A stretch of DNA of 64,000 nucleotides, from contig JAMLGZ010000001.1 in the NCBI GenBank assembly GCA_023957385.1, positions 1,226,923 through 1,290,922 on the forward strand, written 5' to 3'. The stretch's first letter is position 1. The number at the start of each line of letters is the position of its first letter. The translations under genes were made by a program, and so were the position numbers. The DNA is from Brumimicrobium sp. GTDB taxonomy: Bacteria; Bacteroidota; Bacteroidia; Flavobacteriales_D; Crocinitomicaceae. This document shows positions 1 to 8,732 of the stretch, one piece after another. Below the pieces are notes generated by a model. The model did not search any database, was not told the DNA's origin, and worked only from the letters and a program-made list of their open reading frames with translations.

Positions 1-737
1 GGTTGTTTTATCCAAGCAGGTACAGTGTTGTTGATTTGATTAGGAATTTCATTTGGAACCTTTTTTATATTTCCTTGTTCATCCTTTTCTCCTTTAGGAT
101 CATCTATGTATTCAGTTTTACTTCCGAAAATAATTGGTATAGGCAAGAACTTACAATATTTTTTTAAGATTCCTTCGATTCTTCCTTTTTCTAAAAATTC
201 TTTAGATTCTTTGGTGATATGTAAAACGATATCTGTTCCACGCTCTGTCTTTTCAATCTCCTCAATGGTGTATTCGGTGGTGCCATTACTTTCCCATCTA
301 ACGGCTTGTGAATCTGGATATCTTCCTAAAGTTTTTATTTCTACCTTATCGGCAACCATGAATGCGGAATAGAAACCTAACCCAAAGTGCCCAATAATAG
401 ATTCTTTGTTTTCAGAATCTTTGTATTTCTGAACGAATTCCTCAGCTCCTGAAAAAGCGATTTGATTGATGTATTTATCAATTTCTTCTGCAGTCATTCC
501 TATACCGTAATCTCTAATAGTGAGTGTTTTTGCCTTTTCATCTAATATAACCTCTACTTTTAAATCTCCAACTTCACCTTTGTATTCACCATTTTTAGAG
601 AGTACTTTCAATTTCTGGGAAGCATCTACTGCATTGGAAACCAATTCTCTCAAAAATATCTCATGATCAGAATAAAGAAACTTCTTAATAATTGGAAAGA
701 TATTTTCCGTTTCAACATTAATATGACCTTTTTTCAT
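1..737 (-). CDS. htpG: Hsp90-family chaperone HtpG, N-terminal part (cut by window edge)
   Basis: ATP-dependent cytosolic chaperone of the Hsp90 family. The reverse strand is open from an ATG at 737 to the left edge, giving about 245 N-terminal residues. Visible family signatures are EIFLRELVSNAVDA (the GHKL ATP-binding helix with its Asn), GIGMT and GHFGLGFYSAFMV, all in the expected order for the Bergerat ATPase fold. The middle and C-terminal dimerisation domains lie outside the window. It is divergent from surE with a 145-bp gap between them. Identification is secure from motifs; only the length is unknown. Confidence 0.95.
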   Translation of the reverse strand, partial: MKKGHINVETENIFPIIKKFLYSDHEIFLRELVSNAVDASQKLKVLSKNGEYKGEVGDLKVEVILDEKAKTLTIRDYGIGMTAEEIDKYINQIAFSGAEEFVQKYKDSENKESIIGHFGLGFYSAFMVADKVEIKTLGRYPDSQAVRWESNGTTEYTIEEIEKTERGTDIVLHITKESKEFLEKGRIEGILKKYCKFLPIPIIFGSKTEYIDDPKGEKDEQGNIKKVPNEIPNQINNTVPAWIKQ

Positions 738-836
738 TTTTTATTATTTTTTTAGATACTTCCCTTTTGTCAATGTCTATGCCAATGACTTATAACTGTC
801 AAAATGGCAAAATGAGTATTTCAATTAATTTCAGAA

Positions 837-864
837 TTGATTTCAAAAGATATGTTTATTTTTG
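837..864 (+). promoter_or_regulatory. Putative Bacteroidota promoter of surE
   Basis: TTG at 837-839 and TATTTTTG at 857-864 fit the Bacteroidota pattern of a -33 TTG and a -7 TAnnTTTG box, here with a 17-bp spacer (19-20 is usual). The surE ATG lies 18 bp downstream. Inferred from pattern only. Confidence 0.45.
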
Positions 865-882
865 ACAGACTAAAATTGAAAT

Positions 883-1659
883 ATGACAAAACAATCTCCA
901 ATTATATTGATTACGAATGATGATGGGATACAAGCTAAGGGTATAAAATGTTTGGTGGAGGTAGCTAAGAATTTTGGTGAAGTTGTGATTGTTGCGCCAG
1001 ATAAGCCACAGTCGGGTATGGGGCATGCCATTACAGTAAATGAAATATTACGCATGAACAAATCTGATTTGTATCCTGATTATACTGCATATTCTTGCAC
1101 GGGAACACCAGTGGATTGTGTGAAACTAGCTATCTCTGAGGTTATCCATGGAAAGCCAGATTTGTTATTGTCGGGTATTAATCACGGTGAAAATTGTGCG
1201 TCAAATGTATTGTATTCTGGAACCATGTCAGCTGCTGTAGAAGGAGCTATGGAAAATATCCCTTCTATTGGATTTTCATTAATGGATTTTGATAGTGATG
1301 CAGATTTTACTGGAGCGAAATGGGCAGTAGAAAAAGTTATTAAACAAGTATTTGCTGGAAATTTTCCATCCAATGTCTGCCTGAATGTAAATATCCCTCA
1401 GTTTCCTAAAGATGAAATTAGAGGAATTAAGGTTTGTCGTCAAGCAAAGGCTTATTGGAAAGATACATTTGATAAACGTTTGGATCAGTTTGGTAAACCA
1501 TACTATTGGATGAAAGGAGATTTTAACCGTGATGACTGGCATGAAGATACAGATATTTGGGCCTTAGATAATGGCTATGTAAGCATTGTACCTACTCAAT
1601 TTGACATGACAGCTTATCAAGTAATAGAAGAATTATCTAATTGGAAATTTAATAGCTAA
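883..1659 (+). CDS. surE: 5'/3'-nucleotidase SurE
   Basis: Metal-dependent nucleoside-monophosphate phosphatase (survival protein E), cytosolic. The N-terminus carries ITNDDG with the metal-binding Asp-Asp pair at residues 13-14, followed by VAPDKPQSGMGHAIT and LLLSGINHGENCASNVLYSG, where the family's other metal-site Ser/Asn and phosphate-binding residues lie. The 258-aa length is normal. It is the first gene of a tight run: the next ATG comes 3 bp after its stop, and lpxB follows. A promoter-like TATTTTTG sits 18 bp before the ATG. Confidence 0.96.
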   Translation: MTKQSPIILITNDDGIQAKGIKCLVEVAKNFGEVVIVAPDKPQSGMGHAITVNEILRMNKSDLYPDYTAYSCTGTPVDCVKLAISEVIHGKPDLLLSGINHGENCASNVLYSGTMSAAVEGAMENIPSIGFSLMDFDSDADFTGAKWAVEKVIKQVFAGNFPSNVCLNVNIPQFPKDEIRGIKVCRQAKAYWKDTFDKRLDQFGKPYYWMKGDFNRDDWHEDTDIWALDNGYVSIVPTQFDMTAYQVIEELSNWKFNS

Positions 1660-1661
1660 GC

Positions 1662-1970
1662 ATGAAAAATTTAAAAAGAAAATTAGACTTTAAATATATT
1701 GGAGCCATTGTAGGATTTATACTCCCCTTGATTACTTTATTGATATTGTGGCAATGGAGATTACCAGAAAAAACATTTGGTTTATTTCTCTATTTCTTGA
1801 AAATCAGTTCTGATTTACGAGACAATATCCTGATTATGTCTATGCTTCCTAGTTTGGGGGTTTTTTACTTTACAAACTTTAGATTGAGAATGGATAGATT
1901 CTCAATGGGTTTTGTGAGTTTAACCGTTATCTATGCCACCATAATAACAATTCTAATGCTTGTTCTGTGA
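1662..1970 (+). CDS. Small three-helix membrane protein between surE and lpxB
   Basis: Function not recognised. The 102-aa protein has a basic N-terminus (MKNLKRKLDFK) and three hydrophobic stretches at about residues 13-31, 52-72 and 80-102, so it is probably a small inner-membrane protein with three helices. It begins 2 bp after the surE stop, and its TGA overlaps the GTG start of lpxB in a GTGA overlap, so the three genes are almost certainly co-transcribed and translationally coupled. Position suggests, but does not show, a role connected with lipid A or the envelope. Confidence 0.75.
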   Translation: MKNLKRKLDFKYIGAIVGFILPLITLLILWQWRLPEKTFGLFLYFLKISSDLRDNILIMSMLPSLGVFYFTNFRLRMDRFSMGFVSLTVIYATIITILMLVL

Positions 1971-3088
1971 GAAAAATATACATTATAACAGGAGAAGCTT
2001 CAGGCGATTTACACGCGTCTAATTTGATGAAAGCAATGCTCCATTCTGATAATCAACTAGATTTTAGATATTGGGGAGGAGATCAAATGAAAGCAGTAGG
2101 TGGTACGTTGGTAAAACATATTTCTGATTTAGCTTTTATGGGATTTGTGGAAGTGGTAATGAATCTACGTACTATCCTTGGAAATATTAAATTTTGTAAA
2201 CAAGATATACTTGAATACAAACCTGATGTACTTGTTTTAGTGGATTATCCAGGGTTTAATCTTCGGATTGCTAAATGGGCAAAATCTCAAGGAATCAAAG
2301 TGGTATATTATATCTCACCTCAAATTTGGGCTTGGAAACAAAATCGTGTATATACTATTAAAGAAGTGGTGGATAAGATGTTAGTTATTCTTCCATTTGA
2401 AAAAGAATTTTATGCCAAGTTTGGTATGGATGTATGTTATGTGGGACATCCTTTGCTTGATGCTATTGAAGATTATAGGGAGAGATTGGAAAAAACGAAT
2501 TTACATGAGCAGTACCAATTAGACAATCGCCCTATTATCGCCATTCTTCCAGGAAGTAGAAAGCAAGAAATTTCTAAAAAACTTCCAATAATGCTGGAAA
2601 GTACAAAAAATATTACGGCCTATCAATTAGTTATTGCAGGAGCTCCCGCTTTGCCTTCATCTTATTACGATACTTTTCTGACAAATTATAAAAACGTAAA
2701 GATTCTTCATGGTCAAACTTATAATTTGTTATCTATTTCAACTGCTGCTTTAGTGACTTCTGGTACTGCTACTTTGGAAGCAGCTCTCTTTGAAGTTCCA
2801 GAAGTTGTCTGTTATAAAGGTTCTCCTATTTCCTATCATATAGCCAAAAGATTGATAAAAGTAAATTATATTAGTTTGGCAAACTTAATCATGGATAGGG
2901 AAGTGGTGCGAGAATTAATTCAGTCTGAATGTAATGTAAAACAGGTGCGAGAAGAGTTGGAAATGATTTTACCTCTCGGAAAGAAACATGATAAATTAAA
3001 AGCAGATTATAAAATATTGATAGAAACATTAGGGAAAGGGGGAGCTAGTCAAAAAGCAGCAAAAGAAATTCTTTCTCTGTTAGCATAA
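1967..3088 (+). CDS. lpxB: Lipid-A-disaccharide synthase LpxB
   Basis: Glycosyltransferase family 19 enzyme that joins UDP-2,3-diacylglucosamine to lipid X to make the lipid A disaccharide at the inner face of the inner membrane. Signatures: ITGEASGDLHAS at the N-terminus, YYISPQIWAWKQNR in the middle, PGSRKQEI and TSGTATLEAAL in the nucleotide-sugar-binding half. The 373-aa length is typical. Translation starts at a GTG that overlaps the upstream stop by four bases. The other early lipid A genes (lpxD, lpxC-fabZ, lpxA) are at 43401-46636, so the pathway is split between two loci. Confidence 0.96.
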   Translation: MRKIYIITGEASGDLHASNLMKAMLHSDNQLDFRYWGGDQMKAVGGTLVKHISDLAFMGFVEVVMNLRTILGNIKFCKQDILEYKPDVLVLVDYPGFNLRIAKWAKSQGIKVVYYISPQIWAWKQNRVYTIKEVVDKMLVILPFEKEFYAKFGMDVCYVGHPLLDAIEDYRERLEKTNLHEQYQLDNRPIIAILPGSRKQEISKKLPIMLESTKNITAYQLVIAGAPALPSSYYDTFLTNYKNVKILHGQTYNLLSISTAALVTSGTATLEAALFEVPEVVCYKGSPISYHIAKRLIKVNYISLANLIMDREVVRELIQSECNVKQVREELEMILPLGKKHDKLKADYKILIETLGKGGASQKAAKEILSLLA

Positions 3089-3161
3089 TTTCCAATCCTT
3101 TTTGTGCATAATTTTTGTTTGTGCGTTGAAAATGAATAAAATTCTGATCTAATTTCGTATT

Positions 3162-4346
3162 ATGTATCGCGTTATTCTAGGGGTATTATTTTTTCTATTT
3201 TATTTCCTTAGTTATGGAAAGGATATCCGAATTGGAGTTTATAGAGAAAACAACATCCAACAAATTGAATTTTCCTATTATAAAGAGAGTTATAAAATTT
3301 TTGGAGACACTTCTTCATTTGGCAATATTTTACCAAATGAATTTATATCTATCACAAAGGAGGGTAAGAAGGTCAGGCTAAAGAAAGGAGTGCAATCTAT
3401 TGGTCTTTTTGATTCTATTCGGGTAGTATCTTCTGTAAAAGATTGTGCTCTACGCTTACGTCCTATTTCCCCCACGTTAAAAGAGAAGAAATATCAAGAT
3501 AATTTTGTGATTTTTTCTAGCACTAAAGGTCTTACAATTGTTAATCAAGTTTCTTTTACGCATTATTTAGAAGGAGTAATAGAGTCAGAAGGAGGAGGAG
3601 GAAAACATATTGAATATTATAAAGTCCAAGCAATTATTTCTCGTACGTATGCTTTACGACATTTTCAAAAACATGCAAAAGAAGGATTTAATTTGTGTAA
3701 TCAAGTACATTGTCAAGCTTACCACAATATGCTTCAATATACCAATGATATCAAAACAGCTGTAGAGGCAACAGAAGGTATATATATGGTTGACACAATA
3801 GATAATAAAATTATAGAGGCTTTCTTTCATGCTAATTGTGGAGGAGAAACGAGTACGGCTGATTATGTATGGAAGCAGGATGTTCATTATCTCCAGTCTG
3901 TAAAGGATACTTTCTGTATATATACTTCGCAAGCAACTTGGGAAAAGAGAATACCTAAAGTCGCGTGGAGAAACTTTTTGGTTAATAATTATTTCTATCC
4001 CATTGAAGATAGTGTATATGCGTCTGTTGTTTATTCTTTTTCACAGGAACATCGAAAGGCTTTCTATTTAACTCCTTCTTTAGGAATACCATTACGGGAT
4101 TTGAGGCAACAATTTAAATTGAGATCTACCTTTTTTTCGTGCTATCCAGAAGGGAATAATGTTGTATTGAAAGGACGTGGTTATGGACATGGGGTAGGAC
4201 TGTGTCAAGAAGGAGCAATGAATATGGCAAAAGCGGGTTATTCTTATCAGCAGATACTTTCTTTCTATTACAGCGGTATTGCTTTTCAAAACTCCTATGA
4301 AAATTTATTCTTTAGACAGATTCCAGGAGATGTAACTAATTTCTGA
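3162..4346 (+). CDS. SpoIID/LytB domain protein, secreted
   Basis: Homologue of the SpoIID/LytB amidase-enhancer family, which in Firmicutes are lytic transglycosylases acting on denuded glycan; here it is probably exported and acts on peptidoglycan. A hydrophobic signal segment covers residues 3-18. The domain spans about residues 130-370, with LEGVIESEGGGG, KVQAIISRTYALRHF and, near the C-terminus, GRGYGHGVGLCQEGA followed by AGYSYQQILSFYYSG, all family signatures. It is 394 aa, so there is little beyond the domain and a short N-terminal region. Its stop is only 7 bp from the convergent recQ stop. Confidence 0.85.
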   Translation: MYRVILGVLFFLFYFLSYGKDIRIGVYRENNIQQIEFSYYKESYKIFGDTSSFGNILPNEFISITKEGKKVRLKKGVQSIGLFDSIRVVSSVKDCALRLRPISPTLKEKKYQDNFVIFSSTKGLTIVNQVSFTHYLEGVIESEGGGGKHIEYYKVQAIISRTYALRHFQKHAKEGFNLCNQVHCQAYHNMLQYTNDIKTAVEATEGIYMVDTIDNKIIEAFFHANCGGETSTADYVWKQDVHYLQSVKDTFCIYTSQATWEKRIPKVAWRNFLVNNYFYPIEDSVYASVVYSFSQEHRKAFYLTPSLGIPLRDLRQQFKLRSTFFSCYPEGNNVVLKGRGYGHGVGLCQEGAMNMAKAGYSYQQILSFYYSGIAFQNSYENLFFRQIPGDVTNF

Positions 4347-4353
4347 CTAGACT

Positions 4354-6246
4354 TTATAGTTTTCTATTTTCAAGCATATTATTATTGAAGTATATCTTAT
4401 CTTCATCTAGCATCCAGTTGATAATCCCTGAAATAAAAGTCTTATCAGTATGGGTAATTATTGTCATTAATTCATCCAAAGAGCGAGGCTTTTCTTGTAA
4501 AAGTTTAAAAATTATTTCCATTAATTCCTGTGCAGTATAGTTGGAATTATTCTCCGATAGACAAATATCACATTTACCACATTTTTCTCCTTTTTGCCCA
4601 AAATATTCCAACAAAAGAATAGAACGACAAATTGGAGCCTGTAGAAAATGCAGCATACTATCTAGCTTCATAGTTGCTGTTTGTTTACGATGGTCGTACA
4701 CATCTTTCTCAATGCGCATATAGTCATCGGGTAGCCTTTCGTGTAGAAAAGTTATTTGTGGTAAATCTGTCTGCCATGTAGCCTCAATTAACCCTTGTTT
4801 TTCAAGATATTGTAGTGTTTTCGTTACTTGATCGTGACTTATTTTGAGTTGCTTAGAAAGAAAGTTCTCATCAATTTCTATAAAGTTGGAGAAAATTCCT
4901 GCATATTTCCTAGAAAGGAGAGAAATGATAGGGTCGTATTTTTCATTTTTTATTTGGAAATCATAAAGTGTATTGTTGTTAACAGCAAAACGTAACTTGG
5001 TAGGATGGTGTGCGGCCTCATTTAATAACAAGGTATCGTTTAACTCTAAGATTTTAAGTGCGTTATATGCTTCTGTTGGCTCTAATTCATATTTTTTAAC
5101 AAAGGCCTTTATATCCAAATCGTACGTCTCATTTTCTCCTGATCCAATGGCTACGCCTAAATGATTGCAAATGGCACGATAAATCATTTTTATATACTCT
5201 ATGGGAGGAAATGCTTCTTTTAGCCGTTGTTTCATTTTTATGACATCCATCTGATTGTAAAAGGCTAAATTGCGAGAAGCTTTTCCATCTCGACCAGCCC
5301 TACCGGCTTCTTGAAAATATGCTTCGATATTGTTGGGGACTTCATAATGTAATACAAAACGTACATCAGGTTTATCTATCCCCATCCCAAATGCATTTGT
5401 TGCTATAACTATACGAATTTGATTATGCATCCAAGCATCTAATGTATTTTTCCTATCTTCATTCGTCATGCCTCCATGATATACCCCTACAGATAAATGA
5501 TGCGCTAAAAGAAGCTTGGCTATCTCTTTGGTTTCCCTTCTTGTCTGACAATAGATAATACCAGTGTGCCCTTTGAATTTTTCACAAACTTTGAGTATTG
5601 CATTTCGTTTGTTTTCTACAGAATAAATTTCATAGGAAATATTATCTCTGGCAAAACTCCCTTCATAATAGTTGGGATTTTTGAGTTTGAGATGTTGGAT
5701 AATGTCTTCTTTTACTTGGGCTGTTGCGGTGGCTGTAACTGCAATGATAGGAACATTTGGAGCTATTTCGCGAAGCAAATGAATATCTAAATAAGGAGGT
5801 CTGAAATCATGTCCCCATTGAGAAATACAATGAGCCTCATCAATAGCAATAAGTCCAACTTGCATTTGTTTAAAGCGAGTGAGAAACAATTCTGTTTTTA
5901 ATCGTTCAGGAGAAACATATAAAAAATCTAATCCTCCAAATTTAGCATTATCTAGAATGATATCAATTTCTCGTTTACTCATCCCGGAAGTAATAGCAGC
6001 GGCTTTTATTCCTTTGGATTGTAAGTTTTTAACCTGATCTTGCATCAGTGCAATTAGTGGTGAAATAACAATGCATATACCATCACGAGCTAGTCCAGGA
6101 ACTTGAAAACAAATAGATTTTCCACCTCCAGTTGGAAGCAGTGCAAAGGTATCGTTCCCAGTTATAACGCTTTGGACAATATCGCCTTGTTGCGCTCGAA
6201 AACTGTCATACCCCCAATATTGTTTTAAAATTTCTTGCGCTGTCAC
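4354..6246 (-). CDS. recQ: ATP-dependent DNA helicase RecQ
   Basis: Superfamily 2 3'-5' DNA helicase used in recombination and repair. Walker A is LLPTGGGKS (residues about 36-44), motif II is IDEAHCISQWGHDFRP, motif III is AVTATAT and motif VI is QEAGRAGRDGK. A zinc-binding cluster (CRSILL...CGKCDIC) is near the C-terminus, after a winged-helix-like stretch, and the last 60 residues look like a small helical domain. A canonical HRDC domain is not evident. The 630-aa length fits the Bacteroidota RecQ type. A TATTTTTG -7-like box lies on the minus strand at 6263-6270, 17 bp before the ATG. Confidence 0.93.
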   Translation of the reverse strand: MTAQEILKQYWGYDSFRAQQGDIVQSVITGNDTFALLPTGGGKSICFQVPGLARDGICIVISPLIALMQDQVKNLQSKGIKAAAITSGMSKREIDIILDNAKFGGLDFLYVSPERLKTELFLTRFKQMQVGLIAIDEAHCISQWGHDFRPPYLDIHLLREIAPNVPIIAVTATATAQVKEDIIQHLKLKNPNYYEGSFARDNISYEIYSVENKRNAILKVCEKFKGHTGIIYCQTRRETKEIAKLLLAHHLSVGVYHGGMTNEDRKNTLDAWMHNQIRIVIATNAFGMGIDKPDVRFVLHYEVPNNIEAYFQEAGRAGRDGKASRNLAFYNQMDVIKMKQRLKEAFPPIEYIKMIYRAICNHLGVAIGSGENETYDLDIKAFVKKYELEPTEAYNALKILELNDTLLLNEAAHHPTKLRFAVNNNTLYDFQIKNEKYDPIISLLSRKYAGIFSNFIEIDENFLSKQLKISHDQVTKTLQYLEKQGLIEATWQTDLPQITFLHERLPDDYMRIEKDVYDHRKQTATMKLDSMLHFLQAPICRSILLLEYFGQKGEKCGKCDICLSENNSNYTAQELMEIIFKLLQEKPRSLDELMTIITHTDKTFISGIINWMLDEDKIYFNNNMLENRKL

Positions 6247-6323
6247 AGTGAACTTTATAATTCAAAAATAAGAATAAATAGGTTATTTCAGAGATGAACC
6301 AAATGTGAAAACAATAAAATGCT

Positions 6324-6331
6324 TATTTTTG
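6324..6331 (+). promoter_or_regulatory. Putative -7 box of ilvE
   Basis: TATTTTTG matches the Bacteroidota -7 consensus TAnnTTTG and lies 15 bp before the ilvE ATG, implying a very short leader. No TTG is seen at the expected upstream spacing. Confidence 0.4.
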
Positions 6332-6346
6332 TAGGAGACAATTATT

Positions 6347-7417
6347 ATGAGTACACAAAACTATACAATTAAGACCAACAAAATTCAGGAGAGTAGAATC
6401 AATGAGGTAGATTGGGATAATATCGTGTTTGGACACGTTTTTTCAGACCACATGTTGGTGATGGATTATACAGATGGAGAATGGCAAGAGCCAGAAATTA
6501 TGCCTTTTGGAGCATTACCCCTTCACCCTGCTACATCAGCAATACACTATGGTCAATCTATTTTTGAAGGCATGAAAGCTTATCGAAAATCAGATGGGAC
6601 TCCAGTGGTATTTCGCCCTGAGATGAATGCTACTAGATTTAGAAAATCTGCATATAGAATGTGTATGGCTGATATACCAGAAGATTTGTTCATGTATTGT
6701 TTGATGAAGTTGTTGAATTTTGATAAGGATTGGGTTCCGGTTAAACAAACTAACGCTATGTATATTCGCCCGTTCATGTTTGCAACAGATGGATATACAG
6801 GAATAAAACCTTCTCAAACTTATCGTTTCATGATTTTTACATGCCCAGTTGGTCCGTATTATACAGAACCCATTGGAATAAAGATTGAAGAAGAATATAC
6901 AAGAGCTAATATAGGGGGAGTTGGTTTTGCCAAAACAGCAGGAAATTATGCCGCAGCTCTTTATCCTACAAAATTAGCTCAAGAAGCAGGTTATCAGCAG
7001 ATCATTTGGACAGATGGGCAAACTCACGAATATATAGAAGAAGCTGGAACCATGAATGTCTTGTTTGTAAAAGATGGGAAATTAATTTCTCCAGCAGAGT
7101 CAGAGACCATTTTGGCTGGAATCACAAAGAGAAGTTTGATAGAAGTAGCTCAGTCTAAAGGTATTCAAGTTGAAGAACGTAAAATTTCTGTAAAAGAAAT
7201 AATTGAAGGGATAAAAGATGGCTCTGTGACTGAAGCATTTGGAGCAGGAACAGCTGCTACAGTGGCTCCAATTAAATTAATTGGGTTCAGAGGAGAGAAT
7301 TATCACTTAGCACCGATTACAGATGGTTCCATGTCACAACAACTAAAAAATACGCTAGATGATATCAAATATGGTAGAGTAGAAGATACCTTTGGTTGGT
7401 TGAAAGAAATAAATTAA
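6347..7417 (+). CDS. ilvE: Branched-chain amino acid aminotransferase
   Basis: PLP-dependent class IV transaminase that interconverts Val, Leu and Ile with their 2-oxoacids using glutamate/2-oxoglutarate. Visible signatures: HYGQSIFEGMKAYR near residue 70, GGVGFAKTAGNYAAAL containing the expected PLP lysine, and EEAGTMNVLF. The 356-aa length fits the long (eukaryote-like) BCAT type common in Bacteroidota. It is a single gene, divergent from recQ and convergent with the esterase gene at 7479. Confidence 0.95.
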   Translation: MSTQNYTIKTNKIQESRINEVDWDNIVFGHVFSDHMLVMDYTDGEWQEPEIMPFGALPLHPATSAIHYGQSIFEGMKAYRKSDGTPVVFRPEMNATRFRKSAYRMCMADIPEDLFMYCLMKLLNFDKDWVPVKQTNAMYIRPFMFATDGYTGIKPSQTYRFMIFTCPVGPYYTEPIGIKIEEEYTRANIGGVGFAKTAGNYAAALYPTKLAQEAGYQQIIWTDGQTHEYIEEAGTMNVLFVKDGKLISPAESETILAGITKRSLIEVAQSKGIQVEERKISVKEIIEGIKDGSVTEAFGAGTAATVAPIKLIGFRGENYHLAPITDGSMSQQLKNTLDDIKYGRVEDTFGWLKEIN

Positions 7418-7478
7418 ATTTTCGTAAAATCAGGTTTAGAATTTTCTAAATAACCTACTTGGAGAATAAATACAAAAT

Positions 7479-8120
7479 TTATTTAGCAAAATTATTTATT
7501 ACTTCCAAGAGTTGTGTATTCTCAATATCGTGTTTTCCTTCGAATGTTAGGAAATGAGTTGAGTACAACTGTTCAGCATAAAAGGCTCGAAGTTCTTCAA
7601 TATGATCTTTGAAGTATTCGTCATCTTCTCCTACAATGAAATAATTAGTGGAGTTAAAGAGTTCACTTTCATTCTCCTCTATATGGAGGTCGGGTGGGAA
7701 TACGCTAGCCCATAAAACAAAATGATTAGCATGAAAACTCCCATATTGATGCCAGCGCGCTGCTGTAGCCCCTCCTTGCGAGAATCCAAGTAGAATTTTA
7801 TTTTTAAATTGTTTTTTATCGAGTAATTGCTTGGCTAGTTGATCGAGATAGTTCATATTATCTTGAATATCATCTAAACGTGCTTCTTTCGTCATCCAAG
7901 TTGCTCCGACACGTCCACTAGTACCATTTTTATAAAATCGATTTAATCCTTCCGGTGCTACAACAAAATTTTTGTTTGGATCTAGTCCATGAAATTTATG
8001 AATAAAATAATAGGGAAGTTGTGCATAACCATGTAGAACTATCCAAATGTTTTCAGCAGTTTCAAAGTTTCCATAAGTAAAATAGCGTGCTGTTTTCTGT
8101 ACGGTAAGATGATGTTCCAT
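7479..8120 (-). CDS. Alpha/beta hydrolase, phospholipase/carboxylesterase family
   Basis: Probable serine esterase of the carboxylesterase-type alpha/beta hydrolase fold. GFSQGG is the nucleophile elbow with its Ser near residue 118; GEDDEYF is the likely Asp loop and GKHDI the catalytic His loop near the C-terminus. The N-terminus has WIVLHGYAQ, the usual oxyanion-hole region. At 213 aa without a signal peptide it should be cytosolic. Its ATG overlaps the stop of the upstream FAH-family gene by one base, so they share a transcript. Substrate cannot be inferred. Confidence 0.85.
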   Translation of the reverse strand: MEHHLTVQKTARYFTYGNFETAENIWIVLHGYAQLPYYFIHKFHGLDPNKNFVVAPEGLNRFYKNGTSGRVGATWMTKEARLDDIQDNMNYLDQLAKQLLDKKQFKNKILLGFSQGGATAARWHQYGSFHANHFVLWASVFPPDLHIEENESELFNSTNYFIVGEDDEYFKDHIEELRAFYAEQLYSTHFLTFEGKHDIENTQLLEVINNFAK

Positions 8121-8731
8121 TATTTGATCTTTAAATCCAATATCTTTTCACCTTCTATGTATCCAACTAAATGGTCTCCAATCTGGACAGGGCCTACACC
8201 AGCGGGTGTGCCAGTAAAAATTAAATCTCCTATTTTTAATGTCATAAATTGAGAGATATAAGCAATTAACTTGTCAACAGTAAACAGCATGTCTTTTGTA
8301 TTTCCTTGTTGTACAACTTCACCATTCTTTTCTAAGTGAAACTGAATATCTTGTATATTCTTTCCTTGAATAGGGATGAATGTATCTCCTATAGGAGCGC
8401 TGTGCTCAAAGGATTTTGCAATTTCCCATGGCAGACCTTTAGCCTTACAAATATCTTGTAAGTCACGCGCCGTAAAATCTATACCCAGTGTCATAGAATC
8501 ATAGTAATCATGGGCAAATTTTTCAGCTATATTTTTTCCTACTCTAGTGATTTTAATAACTATTTCACATTCATGGTGTAAGTTTTGAGTGAATTCAGGA
8601 TAGTAAAAAGGGTTTTTCTTTGGAAGTAAGGCGGTATCTGGTTTCATAAAAAAGACAGGCGCCTGTGGAACTTCTGCATTCATTTCTTTTGCATGATTCA
8701 CGTAGTTACGACCAATACAAATGATTTTCAT
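8120..8731 (-). CDS. Fumarylacetoacetate hydrolase (FAH) family protein
   Basis: Cytosolic metal-dependent C-C hydrolase or decarboxylase fold protein; substrate unknown. MKIICIGRNYVNHAKEMN and PVFFMKP open the FAH domain; HHECEIVIKI supplies the conserved acidic metal ligands, followed by GIDFTARDLQ and FTGTPAGVGP near the C-terminus. The ATG at 8731 was chosen because an in-frame ATG 33 bp upstream would run into the preceding gene, whose stop is at 8733, and because the family begins with this MKI segment. About 203 aa, a normal length for the short form. Confidence 0.88.
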   Translation of the reverse strand: MKIICIGRNYVNHAKEMNAEVPQAPVFFMKPDTALLPKKNPFYYPEFTQNLHHECEIVIKITRVGKNIAEKFAHDYYDSMTLGIDFTARDLQDICKAKGLPWEIAKSFEHSAPIGDTFIPIQGKNIQDIQFHLEKNGEVVQQGNTKDMLFTVDKLIAYISQFMTLKIGDLIFTGTPAGVGPVQIGDHLVGYIEGEKILDLKIK

Positions 8732-8732
8732 A

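Noticed and set aside
7432..7456. Imperfect hairpin AGGTTTAGAATTTTCTAAATAACCT-like between ilvE and the esterase gene
   Set aside because: Stem has bulges and no clear T run in either direction; too weak to list as a terminator.
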